A stretch of DNA of 30,942 nt from Lachnospiraceae bacterium UBA4631. GTDB lineage: Bacteria; Bacillota; Clostridia; Lachnospirales; Lachnospiraceae. The stretch spans positions 1 to 30,942 of the forward strand of contig DHMX01000007.1 in the NCBI GenBank assembly GCA_002406015.1, given 5' to 3'. This document shows positions 15,504-24,181 of the stretch, piece after piece (within the stretch, counting starts at the first letter, position 1; the number at the start of each line of letters is the position of its first letter). The notes under the pieces were generated by a model. That model had not been told where the DNA came from, ran no database searches, and saw only the letters and a list, made by a program, of their open reading frames with translations. A program made the position numbers and the translations under genes.

Positions 15504-16933
15504 TAGGCTCTTCCGAAATATACCATCTTTGTTGCCGGTTTTCCGCAATGTACGCATACATCACCCAGCTTTTCCTGTGCAAACGGAATACAGCGGGTCG
15601 TTGCTCCGGTCTCATCCTTGATGGCGGTCTCACATTCTGTATCTCCGCACCACATACCTTTGATAAAGCCTTGCTTGGTATCCAGAATTTCTTTAAATTC
15701 TTCCCAGTTCTTAGCGGTATGTGTATTGGCATCCCGATGTGCCTTTGCTTTCTCGTACATATCATGCTGAATGCTATCCAGAAGCTCGCCTGCCTTTTGA
15801 GCAATTTCATCCAAGGAAACGATAAGCTTTTCTCTGGTATCCCGCCGAACCAGAACTGCCTGATTTGCTTCTATATCCTTTGGTCCGATTTCTACCCGAA
15901 TCGGTATACCACGCATTTCCTGTTCGCTGAACTTCCATCCCGGACTCTTATCACTATCGTCTACCTTTACGCGGAAGGCTCCTAATTTTTCTTTTAACTC
16001 TGCTGCCTTTTCCAGTACGCCTTCCTTTTTCTGCTGAATCGGAATTATCATTATCTGGGTCGGTGCTACCTTTGGCGGCAGAACCAGACCGGAATTATCT
16101 CCATGCACCATAATGATGGCTCCTATCATACGGGTTGTCATTCCCCATGAGGTCTGATGTGCATACTGTAATTTATTTTCCTTATCTGTATACTGAATGC
16201 CAAAGGCTCTGGCAAATCCGTCTCCAAAATTATGGCTGGTTCCGGACTGCAATGCCTTACCGTCATGCATCAAAGATTCTATGGTGTAGGTTGCTTCTGC
16301 TCCCGCAAACTTTTCCTTGTCGGTCTTGCGTCCCTTGATAACCGGGATTGCCAGCACCTCTTCACAGAAATCCGCATAGACGTTCAACATCTGGATGGTT
16401 CTTTCCTCTGCTTCCTCTGCGGTTGCATGAACGGTATGGCCTTCCTGCCACAGAAATTCTCTGGAACGCAAAAACGGACGGGTTTCTTTTTCCCAACGTA
16501 CAACGGAACACCACTGGTTATATACCTTCGGCAAATCCCGATAAGACTGTACTTCGTTCTTATAGAAATCACAGAACAGCGTTTCTGAGGTAGGTCGTAC
16601 ACACATACGCTCCTGTAATTCATTTAAACCGCCATGTGTTACCCATGCCACCTCCGGTGCAAAGCCTTCTACATGGTCTTTTTCCTTTTCCAACAGGCTT
16701 TCTGGTATAAACATCGGCATATATACATTTTCTACACCGGTTGCCTTGAAGCGTTCATCTAACTGCTTCTGAATCAATTCCCAAATAGCATATCCGGCAG
16801 GCTTAATTGCCATACATCCCTTTACGTTGGTGTAAGAGATTAACTCCGCTTTCAATACTACATCTGTATACCATTGTGCAAAATCATCATCCATGGATGT
16901 GATTGCTTCCACTAGCTTCTTGTCCTTTGCCAT
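15500..16933 (-). CDS. proS: Prolyl-tRNA synthetase, archaeal/eukaryote-like type
   Basis: This 477-residue class II synthetase charges tRNA-Pro. Motif 2 is visible as 'CSVVRWEKETRPFLRSREF' and motif 3 as 'TSWGMTTRMIGAIIMVHGD'; 'RPTSET' precedes. The C-terminus carries four cysteines (two in 'CGDTEC' and 'CVHC', with others between) and ends 'VYFGRAY', the signature of the short type without an editing insertion. The ATG at 16933 was chosen over an upstream in-frame start because the family begins here ('MAKDKKLVEAITSMDDDFAQW') and GAGGAGA lies before it; the earlier codons fall in the promoter. No T-box leader is present. Confidence 0.94.
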   Translation of the reverse strand: MAKDKKLVEAITSMDDDFAQWYTDVVLKAELISYTNVKGCMAIKPAGYAIWELIQKQLDERFKATGVENVYMPMFIPESLLEKEKDHVEGFAPEVAWVTHGGLNELQERMCVRPTSETLFCDFYKNEVQSYRDLPKVYNQWCSVVRWEKETRPFLRSREFLWQEGHTVHATAEEAEERTIQMLNVYADFCEEVLAIPVIKGRKTDKEKFAGAEATYTIESLMHDGKALQSGTSHNFGDGFARAFGIQYTDKENKLQYAHQTSWGMTTRMIGAIIMVHGDNSGLVLPPKVAPTQIMIIPIQQKKEGVLEKAAELKEKLGAFRVKVDDSDKSPGWKFSEQEMRGIPIRVEIGPKDIEANQAVLVRRDTREKLIVSLDEIAQKAGELLDSIQHDMYEKAKAHRDANTHTAKNWEEFKEILDTKQGFIKGMWCGDTECETAIKDETGATTRCIPFAQEKLGDVCVHCGKPATKMVYFGRAY

Positions 16934-16970
16934 ACTATGCTCTCCTCTACTATCGTTATTACAACTTTTT

Positions 16971-16999
16971 ATTATAGACAGGATTTTTGAAATATGCAA
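16971..16999 (-). promoter_or_regulatory. proS: Promoter of proS
   Basis: TTGCAT (minus strand, 16999-16994), a 17-base spacer and a perfect TATAAT (16976-16971) lie about 40 bases before the proS start codon. Confidence 0.75.
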
Positions 17000-17039
17000 G
17001 CAATCGTTCTGAATTGTTTCCATGAAGGTTTGCTTTTCT

Positions 17040-18440
17040 TTACTTTTCCGCCTTTATCTCTGCGGTTTCAACAATGAAGGTCACACTTCCGGTCTTTCCT
17101 TCCTCGATACCGCCATAGTTCTCATAGGTTGCATCTGTATCCTTGAGTGCCTGTATCCGGTCTACGGCAGTCTCCAAATCATCCGCTGTCTGTGTCAGTT
17201 CATAGGTTGCATTATTTAACTTCGTACTTCCTTCATATACCTGTCCGACACCATCGGTATATGCGGTAATTCCCTCTGTCAGTTGTCCACTGCCTTCTGC
17301 CAGTGCCGCAACTGCGGCTGCCAACTGTGCCATGGTAGGGTCCTGTGCCAGAACCTCCGGCGGTATCTGTGACAGGGTCTGATTCAGACTTTCCAGTCCG
17401 CTCTGTAACTGGGATGCTCCGGATACCAGTGCATCTCCGGATTCGTCTAACTGCTTTAATGCATCGGAAAGCTTTCTGGTTCCGCTGTGCAGACTGTCAA
17501 AGCCGTCTGCCAAATCCTCTACCTGCTCGGACAGCTTCTCGGTATCCATTTCTCCCAGTATTCCGTTTGTCATGAGAGTTGCCGTAAACTCCAGTTCAAA
17601 ATCAACGGCATCAAAGCTGACTTCAATGGAATCCGCAAAGAGTTCACTTTCATCCTCAGGCTCTTCCTCAGATTCTTCATCGGTTGCTTCCGTATCATCG
17701 GTATCGTCCTTGTCCTCTTCAAAGGTTTCCAGTTCATCGAGTGCCAGCACATCCTTAACTCCCGGCACCACATAGCCGATTACCAGATAATCACCATCCA
17801 TCATTTTTACTTTTCCGTTGTTGACGGATACATTACTTGCCACATCTTCCTTCAGCATCAGTCCGGATATAACAGTAAACGGAACGATGCTATCCTCTTC
17901 TACGGTATGATTGGTATAATCAAACCGAATCCGCACCGCACCGGTTGCACCTGCAAGCTCCTCTGCGGTTACTTCTTTATCATCCAGAAAATAAGTAACC
18001 TTGACGGATACCGGCAAATCCTTGGTTGCCGTTCCTTCATATTGAATGTCCCTTCCATGATTTTCCCATGTTAAGGTTCCGTCTGAAGATAACTTATATT
18101 CCTCGTCACCTTCTTTATTCTTAATATCACTTAAAACCGTATAGTCTGTAATCGGCTCCTGTTCTCCCGGATTCTTAAGACTGGTTGTTACCGTTATCTC
18201 ATCCGGTGTTCCGTATGCGTCTGCCAGTACATAGACCGATTCTTCTTTATCATGCTCCATCTGGCTCTCATGATATTCATAGGTCTTTTCCTCATTTGCA
18301 GCTTCCGTCTGCACTTCTGTTGTAGTCGGGGCTTCTGTAGACGAATCGGTTGTTGCACTACAGCCGGTTACTGCCAGCATCATCAAAGTTGCCAGACCTG
18401 CCTTCCAGATTCCTGCATTACTTCTTTTATTCTTTTTCAT
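17040..18440 (-). CDS. Coiled-coil lipoprotein of an ABC export operon
   Basis: The 466-residue product begins 'MKKNKRSNAGIWKAG' with a hydrophobic stretch ending 'LAVTGC', so Cys27 is the lipidation site. A beta-rich region follows (about 60-230), then an Asp/Glu-rich tract ('EDKDDTDDTEATDEESEEE', about 245-275). Next is a long region with YhgE/Pip-like spaced helices ('LHSGTRKLSDALKQLDESG', 'GASQLQSGLESLNQTLSQI', 'GSGQLTEGITAYTDG'). The open frame extends to 18629 but that part overlaps the permease gene; AGGAGG 7 bases before 18440 fixes the start. It lies 14 bases after the permease gene and probably works outside the membrane with that transporter. The cargo is unknown. Confidence 0.7.
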   Translation of the reverse strand: MKKNKRSNAGIWKAGLATLMMLAVTGCSATTDSSTEAPTTTEVQTEAANEEKTYEYHESQMEHDKEESVYVLADAYGTPDEITVTTSLKNPGEQEPITDYTVLSDIKNKEGDEEYKLSSDGTLTWENHGRDIQYEGTATKDLPVSVKVTYFLDDKEVTAEELAGATGAVRIRFDYTNHTVEEDSIVPFTVISGLMLKEDVASNVSVNNGKVKMMDGDYLVIGYVVPGVKDVLALDELETFEEDKDDTDDTEATDEESEEEPEDESELFADSIEVSFDAVDFELEFTATLMTNGILGEMDTEKLSEQVEDLADGFDSLHSGTRKLSDALKQLDESGDALVSGASQLQSGLESLNQTLSQIPPEVLAQDPTMAQLAAAVAALAEGSGQLTEGITAYTDGVGQVYEGSTKLNNATYELTQTADDLETAVDRIQALKDTDATYENYGGIEEGKTGSVTFIVETAEIKAEK

Positions 18441-18454
18441 GACCCTAACCTCCT

Positions 18455-20773
18455 CTACTCTACATTCTTTAATGCCATACTCATCGGCACCTTTTTTATC
18501 TTCCATACTTCCAGCAGAACAACTACGCCATAGCTGAGAAGTCCTATTACTATCATTTTTACCGGCACCTCCGGAGCCAGATAATACGGCAGCCAGCCTG
18601 ACATTGCCTGTCCGACATAGAGCTTCCAAATCGAAGCCATCAGCATATTTTCAATCGGGATACTAAGCAATACACTTGCTACTACCACAATCGAGGTGGA
18701 TATGATGTATAAGCGTGCAATTTCACTGCCGCTGTAGCCTAATATCTTTGTCATGGATATGGACTGTGCATTTTTTTCAATCACTACCTTTGACAGCAGA
18801 TATATCAATACCACGAATATAGTTATCGAAAATCCATTTATCAGCTTCATATTGCCACCCATGGACTTTTCTAGCTGACGGCTTATCTTCGTCAGAGAAT
18901 CAAAATCAATCACACTGCCGATGTAGGCCGAGTCTATATCTGTAATTTCGGTATCGGAAAAATATCCGCCAAACATATCTTCGCCTAAGTCAAACACCTG
19001 ATTCAGATAATCTCTTGTCATAAATACGGTCAGGCTTCCTTCATAGTCATAGATTCCGGTTACGGTAAAGGTATATTCATCTTTTTCAAACCGTTCCTTT
19101 AAATGAATGGTGTCTCCCGGCCGGATATGATATTTTTCTGCATACGCACTTGATACATAGACATCGCCATCTTTCAGATTCAAGTGTATATACCGGCTAT
19201 CCGGTTCTATTCCGTAGAACAGAATTTCATCTACAATCCCTCCGGTACCAACGTTATCCAAGGTGTACGCACTGAATTTTTCTGCGTCTTCATTTTCTGT
19301 TTCAACTTCATTTTCAAAATTCAGCAGTGCAATCATGCTTTCCAGCTTATGCTTTTCATCCACAACACCTACCGGAATGGTTAATATGTATTGATAGTTA
19401 CAAAGCAATCCGTCTTGCAGGGTTTCCTGATAATGGCTGATTACCGATGGCAATTCCAGACCAAACATCAACAGAAGATTTGCAAACAGTACACCTACCA
19501 CAATTAAGATATAATTGCCCAAATTTTGAAATATTACCCGCAGCCGGAACCGGGCAAAAAATGGCAGATGTTTATTTAAGCGGAGAGCTTTTCGTTTCCG
19601 TTTCTTTGTCAGGTCATGACGCAGAAACTTGAGCGGCTCCAGCCGCAGGTTTTTCCACAAAATCACATAATTAATTACCAGCATAATTATAACCGGAATT
19701 ACGGTTGTCTCTAAAAATGCTTCCGCATTCCAGATGGTAATATAGGTCGGCAGACTGTAGCTTCCGTAATACATATCCACGCAGACACCTTTGAATACAG
19801 TGTAGCCAAGGATATTACCGATAACCGCTCCTACCAGTGTTACCAGAATCGGCGGTGTCATATAATGCCGCACCAATTCACCTCTGGTATAGCCGGATGC
19901 CCGAAGGGTTCCTATTACACTGGCTTCCTTTTCTATGGTATCAATGGTAGTCAGGGCAAATACAAATGCCAGAATTACGATTACCATATACAACAGTACA
20001 ACTACCATTGCCATGTCTCCGCCCATATCGTCTCCGGTAAACTGAATTGCCTGATTGGAATATCGCGGAATAAAATCCTCCAGTCCGACCTCACCGGATA
20101 AGTCCTCCATAAAGGCTTCCGCCATGTCATGCTCCTGTACTTCGTCCACCGGCTCCGTATTGTATTTCCATGCATATGTATAGACATATTGTTCCTCATC
20201 TATGCGGTCAAAACCTTCCTTGCTTAAGATTCCGACACCAAACTTTAATGAGTCAAACATACTGTCATTATTGTTTTCAAACAGGCAGCTATAATCCGGC
20301 AACGCTACCAAGCCTGTGACTTTCCAGCTATAGGTTCCGTCCGATATGGTATCTCCGATTGCAAGCTGATTGTTATCCGCATACATACGGTCTAAGGCAA
20401 TCTCGTCCGCATTGCTCGGAAGCTCACCGCTCATCACACAGACCTTATTTACCGTTTCACGATTCTCATATACACGAAGGGTCGTGCCGTTATTAAGACT
20501 TGCGTTGACACAGAACTGGTCGTACAGGGTTACACCCATTTCACTGATGCTTTTTTTCTGTGCCAGATTCATAGCGTTCGTTGTTGTAAAATGTCCGTCC
20601 TCTATGTTATATTTTGTAAAGCCTTCATGATATGCATGAAGCATACTTCCATCTGCTACAAGGAATCCGGAAACAAAACCGATAAACAGAACCATCATCA
20701 GAAAGATTACCAGATATTTTCCTATATCGCCTTTTATTTCCCGCAGCAGACGTTTTCTTAATGGATTCCTCAT
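18455..20773 (-). CDS. FtsX/MacB-type ABC transporter permease
   Basis: The 772-residue membrane protein has an N-terminal helix (about 18-38), a large extracytoplasmic domain and a first FtsX unit (about 250-380) with 'EKEASVIGTLRASGYTRGE'. A second N-like helix and extracytoplasmic domain follow (about 420-640), then a second FtsX unit with 'SISMTKILGYSGSEIARLY'. This duplicated architecture is typical of Gram-positive mechanotransmission permeases, which couple ATP use to work on lipoproteins, peptides or the envelope rather than classic substrate channels. It starts 12 bases after the ATPase gene. Confidence 0.88.
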   Translation of the reverse strand: MRNPLRKRLLREIKGDIGKYLVIFLMMVLFIGFVSGFLVADGSMLHAYHEGFTKYNIEDGHFTTTNAMNLAQKKSISEMGVTLYDQFCVNASLNNGTTLRVYENRETVNKVCVMSGELPSNADEIALDRMYADNNQLAIGDTISDGTYSWKVTGLVALPDYSCLFENNNDSMFDSLKFGVGILSKEGFDRIDEEQYVYTYAWKYNTEPVDEVQEHDMAEAFMEDLSGEVGLEDFIPRYSNQAIQFTGDDMGGDMAMVVVLLYMVIVILAFVFALTTIDTIEKEASVIGTLRASGYTRGELVRHYMTPPILVTLVGAVIGNILGYTVFKGVCVDMYYGSYSLPTYITIWNAEAFLETTVIPVIIMLVINYVILWKNLRLEPLKFLRHDLTKKRKRKALRLNKHLPFFARFRLRVIFQNLGNYILIVVGVLFANLLLMFGLELPSVISHYQETLQDGLLCNYQYILTIPVGVVDEKHKLESMIALLNFENEVETENEDAEKFSAYTLDNVGTGGIVDEILFYGIEPDSRYIHLNLKDGDVYVSSAYAEKYHIRPGDTIHLKERFEKDEYTFTVTGIYDYEGSLTVFMTRDYLNQVFDLGEDMFGGYFSDTEITDIDSAYIGSVIDFDSLTKISRQLEKSMGGNMKLINGFSITIFVVLIYLLSKVVIEKNAQSISMTKILGYSGSEIARLYIISTSIVVVASVLLSIPIENMLMASIWKLYVGQAMSGWLPYYLAPEVPVKMIVIGLLSYGVVVLLEVWKIKKVPMSMALKNVE

Positions 20774-20785
20774 CTCCTGCCTCCT

Positions 20786-21484
20786 TTACCAATCCAGGTC
20801 CTGTGCAGCAATCTTCTCTTCGTTCAGATAGTTCTTACGAATCTGTCCGTCTCTCAGCTTCACTACCCGGTCTGCCATATTTTTAATAGCATCATTATGT
20901 GTTACCATGATTACGGTATTTCCGTATTTCTGGTTCACGGTTTCAATTAATTTCAGAATTTCCTTTGAGGTCGCATAGTCCAAAGCACCTGTCGGCTCAT
21001 CGCAAAGTAGAATATCCGGATTCTTGACAATGGCTCTTCCGATTGCACATCTTTGCTGCTGTCCGCCGGATAATTGATTTGGAAGCTTATGTGCATGATT
21101 TGCAAGCCCCAAGGTATCCAGCAGTTCATCTACATTTAACGGCTTGTCACTTAAATACGCACCTACTTCGATATTTTCCCGCACAGTCAGATTCGGTATC
21201 AGGTTATACATCTGGAAGATATATCCCAAATGCTTTCTCCGGTACTGGGTCAGCTTCTTCTCATTCATATCCGCAGTCTTTTCGTTCTGAATCGTAATAC
21301 TGCCTTCGTCTGCCTGGTCGATTCCTCCAATAATATTCAACAAGGTGGATTTACCGGAACCGGAAGGCCCCAGTAGTACGCAGAACTCTCCCTGATTAAT
21401 CGAAATATCAATTCCTCGCAGCACCTCTACCCGGCTGTCACCTTCCCCGTAATGTTTCTTAATTCCCTGTATTTCAATAAACAT
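20786..21484 (-). CDS. ABC transporter ATPase, LolD/MacB family
   Basis: The 232-residue nucleotide-binding protein shows Walker A 'GPSGSGKST' (39-47), the Q-loop region 'GYIFQMYNLIPNLTV', signature 'LSGGQQQR', Walker B 'ILLCDEPTGALD' and the H-loop 'VTHN'. Family members power FtsX-type permeases, matching the next gene. The ATG at 21484 is preferred over a TTG 21 bases upstream because GAAAGGGG sits 7 bases before it and the family begins 'MFIEIQGIKKHYG'. Confidence 0.93.
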   Translation of the reverse strand: MFIEIQGIKKHYGEGDSRVEVLRGIDISINQGEFCVLLGPSGSGKSTLLNIIGGIDQADEGSITIQNEKTADMNEKKLTQYRRKHLGYIFQMYNLIPNLTVRENIEVGAYLSDKPLNVDELLDTLGLANHAHKLPNQLSGGQQQRCAIGRAIVKNPDILLCDEPTGALDYATSKEILKLIETVNQKYGNTVIMVTHNDAIKNMADRVVKLRDGQIRKNYLNEEKIAAQDLDW

Positions 21485-21550
21485 AAGTTGACCCCTTTCT
21501 TTCAATGTAAGAGCTATGCAACTTTTATTAGTTGTATCTAACCCGCAGTC

Positions 21551-21579
21551 ATTATACTCCCTATTTCCCCTAATTGCAA
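21551..21579 (-). promoter_or_regulatory. Promoter of the ABC transporter operon
   Basis: TTGCAA (minus strand, 21579-21574), exactly 17 bases, then TATAAT (21556-21551). The -35 overlaps the last codons of the YtvI-like gene. A small inverted repeat CAACT-TTTATT-AGTTG (21519-21534) lies in the leader. Confidence 0.8.
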
Positions 21580-22625
21580 CTCTTTTCCTTTACCTGTTGA
21601 TAGATTTCCCGTCCTACTAAATAACCGACCGGTCCTAATATAAATCCAAAGATGCCAAACAAACGATACCCGATATACATAAAAAACAGCGTTACTAAGG
21701 TACTCATACCCAGTCTTTGCCCTAACAGCCTTGGCTCCAGCAATTGCCGATTCAGGGTGCAGAGCAGATAAAGAACGACTAATCCGATTCCGGTACGGAC
21801 ATTTCCCATCAGAAATTGACATACCGCCCAAGGGATTAATATGGTGCCGCTTCCCAGTACCGGCAACGCATCTATGATTCCGATGAGAACTGCCATTATA
21901 ATGAAATACGGATTTCCCAATATCCGCAATCCGATGCTGCATATGACAGCCTGAAGAATGGCTATGGTGGTTTCCGCCCGCAGATAGGCTCCGAGAAGTC
22001 TGGTTACATGCTCCCAGCCTCTTTGCACCTTTCCTGCCAGGATTCCGGTTCTTATAATACGTGGGTAGTCCTTTAAGATACACAGGGTTGCATACAGCAT
22101 AATAAATAAGAAGAGAACCGATGAAAATGCCTGCTTAAAAACTGCAACCGTCCGGCTTGTCAGCCTTGGCAATACCGAGGTCCGGAAGTCTGTAAAGACA
22201 CCTGCCAGAGTTTCTGTTGCATAGGTCAGGCTCGCCCCCGCTTCCAGATGCAGCCCCGTATCGATATAGCTGCAGCAGCTTCCAAGACCTGCCATGAATT
22301 GTTCTTTATAAAACGGAAGATAGATTACAAAATCCGCAATCTGACCATATAAGGTACGAAGTGTATAATGCCCGATGATTCCAAGAAGTCCTCCAGCTAT
22401 GATTAACACCAGCAACGCTGCCCATTTTTCAGAACAATGACTTTTGCGAACCAGCCAGTCTACAACAGGTCTTAGCAGCCCCGCAATCAGAAATGCAACT
22501 AAAAACGGAATCAAAATCGGAAGGAAGTACCGGATACCGATATAGATACCTATGCTAATTCCCACGATTATGATTCCGTTTTTTAATTCTTCATGCTCTT
22601 TTAGCTGTGCTGCCAACCGCTTCAT
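21570..22625 (-). CDS. YtvI-like AI-2E family sporulation membrane protein
   Basis: The 351-residue product belongs to the AI-2E transporter family by layout: two N-terminal helices ('GIIIVGISIGIYIGIRYFLP', 'LIPFLVAFLIAGLLRPVVDW'), a third helix, a soluble helical region (about 95-160), and a C-terminal bundle with 'GIIDALPVLGSGTILIPWAV' and 'LGMSTLVTLFFMYIGYRLFG'. The family's conserved P-x-x-G-S/P-x-x-x-x-x-P motif is visible. Length and the N-terminal start fit the sporulation protein YtvI better than other members. AAAGGGCGG precedes the ATG. A -10-like TATACT lies about 35 bases upstream. Confidence 0.75.
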   Translation of the reverse strand: MKRLAAQLKEHEELKNGIIIVGISIGIYIGIRYFLPILIPFLVAFLIAGLLRPVVDWLVRKSHCSEKWAALLVLIIAGGLLGIIGHYTLRTLYGQIADFVIYLPFYKEQFMAGLGSCCSYIDTGLHLEAGASLTYATETLAGVFTDFRTSVLPRLTSRTVAVFKQAFSSVLFLFIMLYATLCILKDYPRIIRTGILAGKVQRGWEHVTRLLGAYLRAETTIAILQAVICSIGLRILGNPYFIIMAVLIGIIDALPVLGSGTILIPWAVCQFLMGNVRTGIGLVVLYLLCTLNRQLLEPRLLGQRLGMSTLVTLFFMYIGYRLFGIFGFILGPVGYLVGREIYQQVKEKSCN

Positions 22626-22661
22626 ACTAACCGCCCTTTCTGTTTTGAACCTTGTTAGTAT
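22624..22661. repeat. 8-bp inverted repeat spanning promoter and start of the YtvI-like gene
   Basis: ATACTAAC (22624-22631) and GTTAGTAT (22654-22661) are perfect inverted arms 30 bases centre to centre, about three helical turns. One arm overlaps the start codon, the other the likely -10 hexamer TATACT (22662-22657, minus strand). Confidence 0.5.
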
Positions 22662-22702
22662 AAGCGGATTTGAGATATGGTATCCCTGAAAAATGAGCTT
22701 CT

Positions 22703-23407
22703 CTAGAAATCTTCCATTTCTATAATGTCAAAGGCTTCTCCCTCCGGCTCATTTTTAAATACCATGTGTTCCCCGGTCACCGGATGTTCAAATTCCAGTC
22801 TTGTTGCATATAAGCCTATCTGCCGATAGCTTCGCTTCTGCTTCTGAAATCTCGGATTGTACTTGGTATCTCCCCAGATTCCGGCTCCCTGATTTGCCAT
22901 TTGTACCCGAATCTGGTGATGCCTGCCTGTCAGAAGTTGTATTAATACATAGGACAGGATTCCTTCGTCTGTCTCAAATACATCTAATACCTCATAATCC
23001 AATACTGCCTGTTTTGCACCCTTCGTTCCCTTTGCGACTACCTTGGTCGTATTGGTCTTTCCGTCCTTTATGAGATAGTCCTGCAAGGTGCCGCTTTCAT
23101 TCGGTAATTCTCCGGTGAGAATTGCCTGATAGAATTTCACCATGGTTCCGTCCTGCACCTGGTCGCTTAAATCGGCGGCTGCCTCCTGTGTCTTTGCCAG
23201 AACCATAATACCGCCAACCGGACGGTCCAGCCTGTGTATAATTGCCAGATATGGTTCCTCCTCCAGCTTATCCCGGTCGAACAGATAACTCTTGAAATGA
23301 TTTAACACATCTTCATCATTTGTCCGGTCTGCCTGACTTGGTACACCCTGCGGCTTTACGCAGACCAGCAAGGCATCATCCTCATATAATATCGGTATCT
23401 GTTTCAT
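22703..23407 (-). CDS. RluA-family pseudouridine synthase
   Basis: The 234-residue product isomerises uridine to pseudouridine in structured RNA, most likely rRNA. Motifs: 'ILYEDDALLVCVKPQGVPSQ', the catalytic block 'IIHRLDRPVGGIMVLAKT' with Asp61, and 'LLTGRHHQIRVQMANQGAGI' followed by 'GDTKY'. There is no N-terminal S4 domain, as in the shorter RluA/RluC-like proteins of Firmicutes. It follows truA by 15 bases with AGGAGA before ATG, so two RNA pseudouridylation enzymes appear co-expressed. The target position cannot be read from the sequence. Confidence 0.9.
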   Translation of the reverse strand: MKQIPILYEDDALLVCVKPQGVPSQADRTNDEDVLNHFKSYLFDRDKLEEEPYLAIIHRLDRPVGGIMVLAKTQEAAADLSDQVQDGTMVKFYQAILTGELPNESGTLQDYLIKDGKTNTTKVVAKGTKGAKQAVLDYEVLDVFETDEGILSYVLIQLLTGRHHQIRVQMANQGAGIWGDTKYNPRFQKQKRSYRQIGLYATRLEFEHPVTGEHMVFKNEPEGEAFDIIEMEDF

Positions 23408-23422
23408 ATTCGTTCTCCTGTT

Positions 23423-24172
23423 TCACTTGTTCTCGTAGTATACTTTATAAAGCGTCAGTCCTTGCGGCGGTGCTGTATGGCCTGCTGCCTGACGATTTTC
23501 CTGTCTTAGAAGCTCTGTCATACTCTCCGGTGTCCGCTTTCCTTCCCCTACCTCTATCAGTGTTCCGGTCAGAATCCGAACCATGTTATAGAGGAAACCG
23601 TCTCCGGTGTAATATATCCGAAGCATTCCGTCCTCTTCCCGAATATCGATTGTCTGTAAGGTTCGGACTGTGGATTTCTTCATGTGTTTATTGGCACAAA
23701 AGCTCTTAAAATCATGTGTTCCGACCAGATAGCCTGCTGCCTGCCGCATAGCTTCCACATCCAAGCTGTGTCCATATGCATAACAATATTTCCGTTCAAA
23801 TACGTCCGGAATCGGGCTAATTCTTATCTGATAGCAATAGGTCTTTCCGGTTGCCCACAGTCTGGCATGGAACCGTTCCGGTACTATCTCTATATGCAGC
23901 ACCGCAATGTCCTCCGGTAGATATTGGTTCATATAGTCCCGCAATTCCTCCGGGGAATATTCCTTATGAAGATGGCAATGGCATACCTGCTCTCTGGCAT
24001 GAACGCCTGCATCTGTCCTTCCGGCACCATGTGCCTCTGTTTCCTGTCCTTCCAGACGGGTCAACAGCATTTCCAGTTTGCCTTGTATGGTATTGGGGGT
24101 ATTTCCCTGCTTCTGCCAGCCATCGTACCGAGTGCCGTCATAAGCAAGTATCAGCTTATAATTTGTCATCAT
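23423..24172 (-). CDS. truA: tRNA pseudouridine(38-40) synthase TruA
   Basis: The 249-residue enzyme converts uridines 38-40 of the tRNA anticodon stem to pseudouridine. Visible are 'LAYDGTRYDGWQKQGNTPNT', the catalytic loop 'GAGRTDAGVHAREQ' (Asp54), 'PERFHARLWATGKTYCYQI' and 'GDGFLYNMVRILTGTLIEVG'. Two ATG codons stand in tandem at the start; either could be used. It starts 9 bases after the response-regulator gene and is likely on the same mRNA. Confidence 0.94.
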   Translation of the reverse strand: MMTNYKLILAYDGTRYDGWQKQGNTPNTIQGKLEMLLTRLEGQETEAHGAGRTDAGVHAREQVCHCHLHKEYSPEELRDYMNQYLPEDIAVLHIEIVPERFHARLWATGKTYCYQIRISPIPDVFERKYCYAYGHSLDVEAMRQAAGYLVGTHDFKSFCANKHMKKSTVRTLQTIDIREEDGMLRIYYTGDGFLYNMVRILTGTLIEVGEGKRTPESMTELLRQENRQAAGHTAPPQGLTLYKVYYENK

Positions 24173-24181
24173 CCGTTTCCC

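Noticed and set aside
16934..17023. 30-residue upstream extension of prolyl-tRNA synthetase
   Set aside because: It covers the TATAAT promoter and has no family similarity; the ATG at 16933 has its own ribosome site.
16941..17039. T-box or other riboswitch ahead of proS
   Set aside because: The leader after the mapped promoter is only about 30 bases and has no T-box or known riboswitch motif.
18441..18629. N-terminal extension of the lipoprotein frame beyond 18440
   Set aside because: It overlaps the permease coding region, lacks a ribosome site and would bury the lipoprotein signal peptide; AGGAGG marks the start at 18440.
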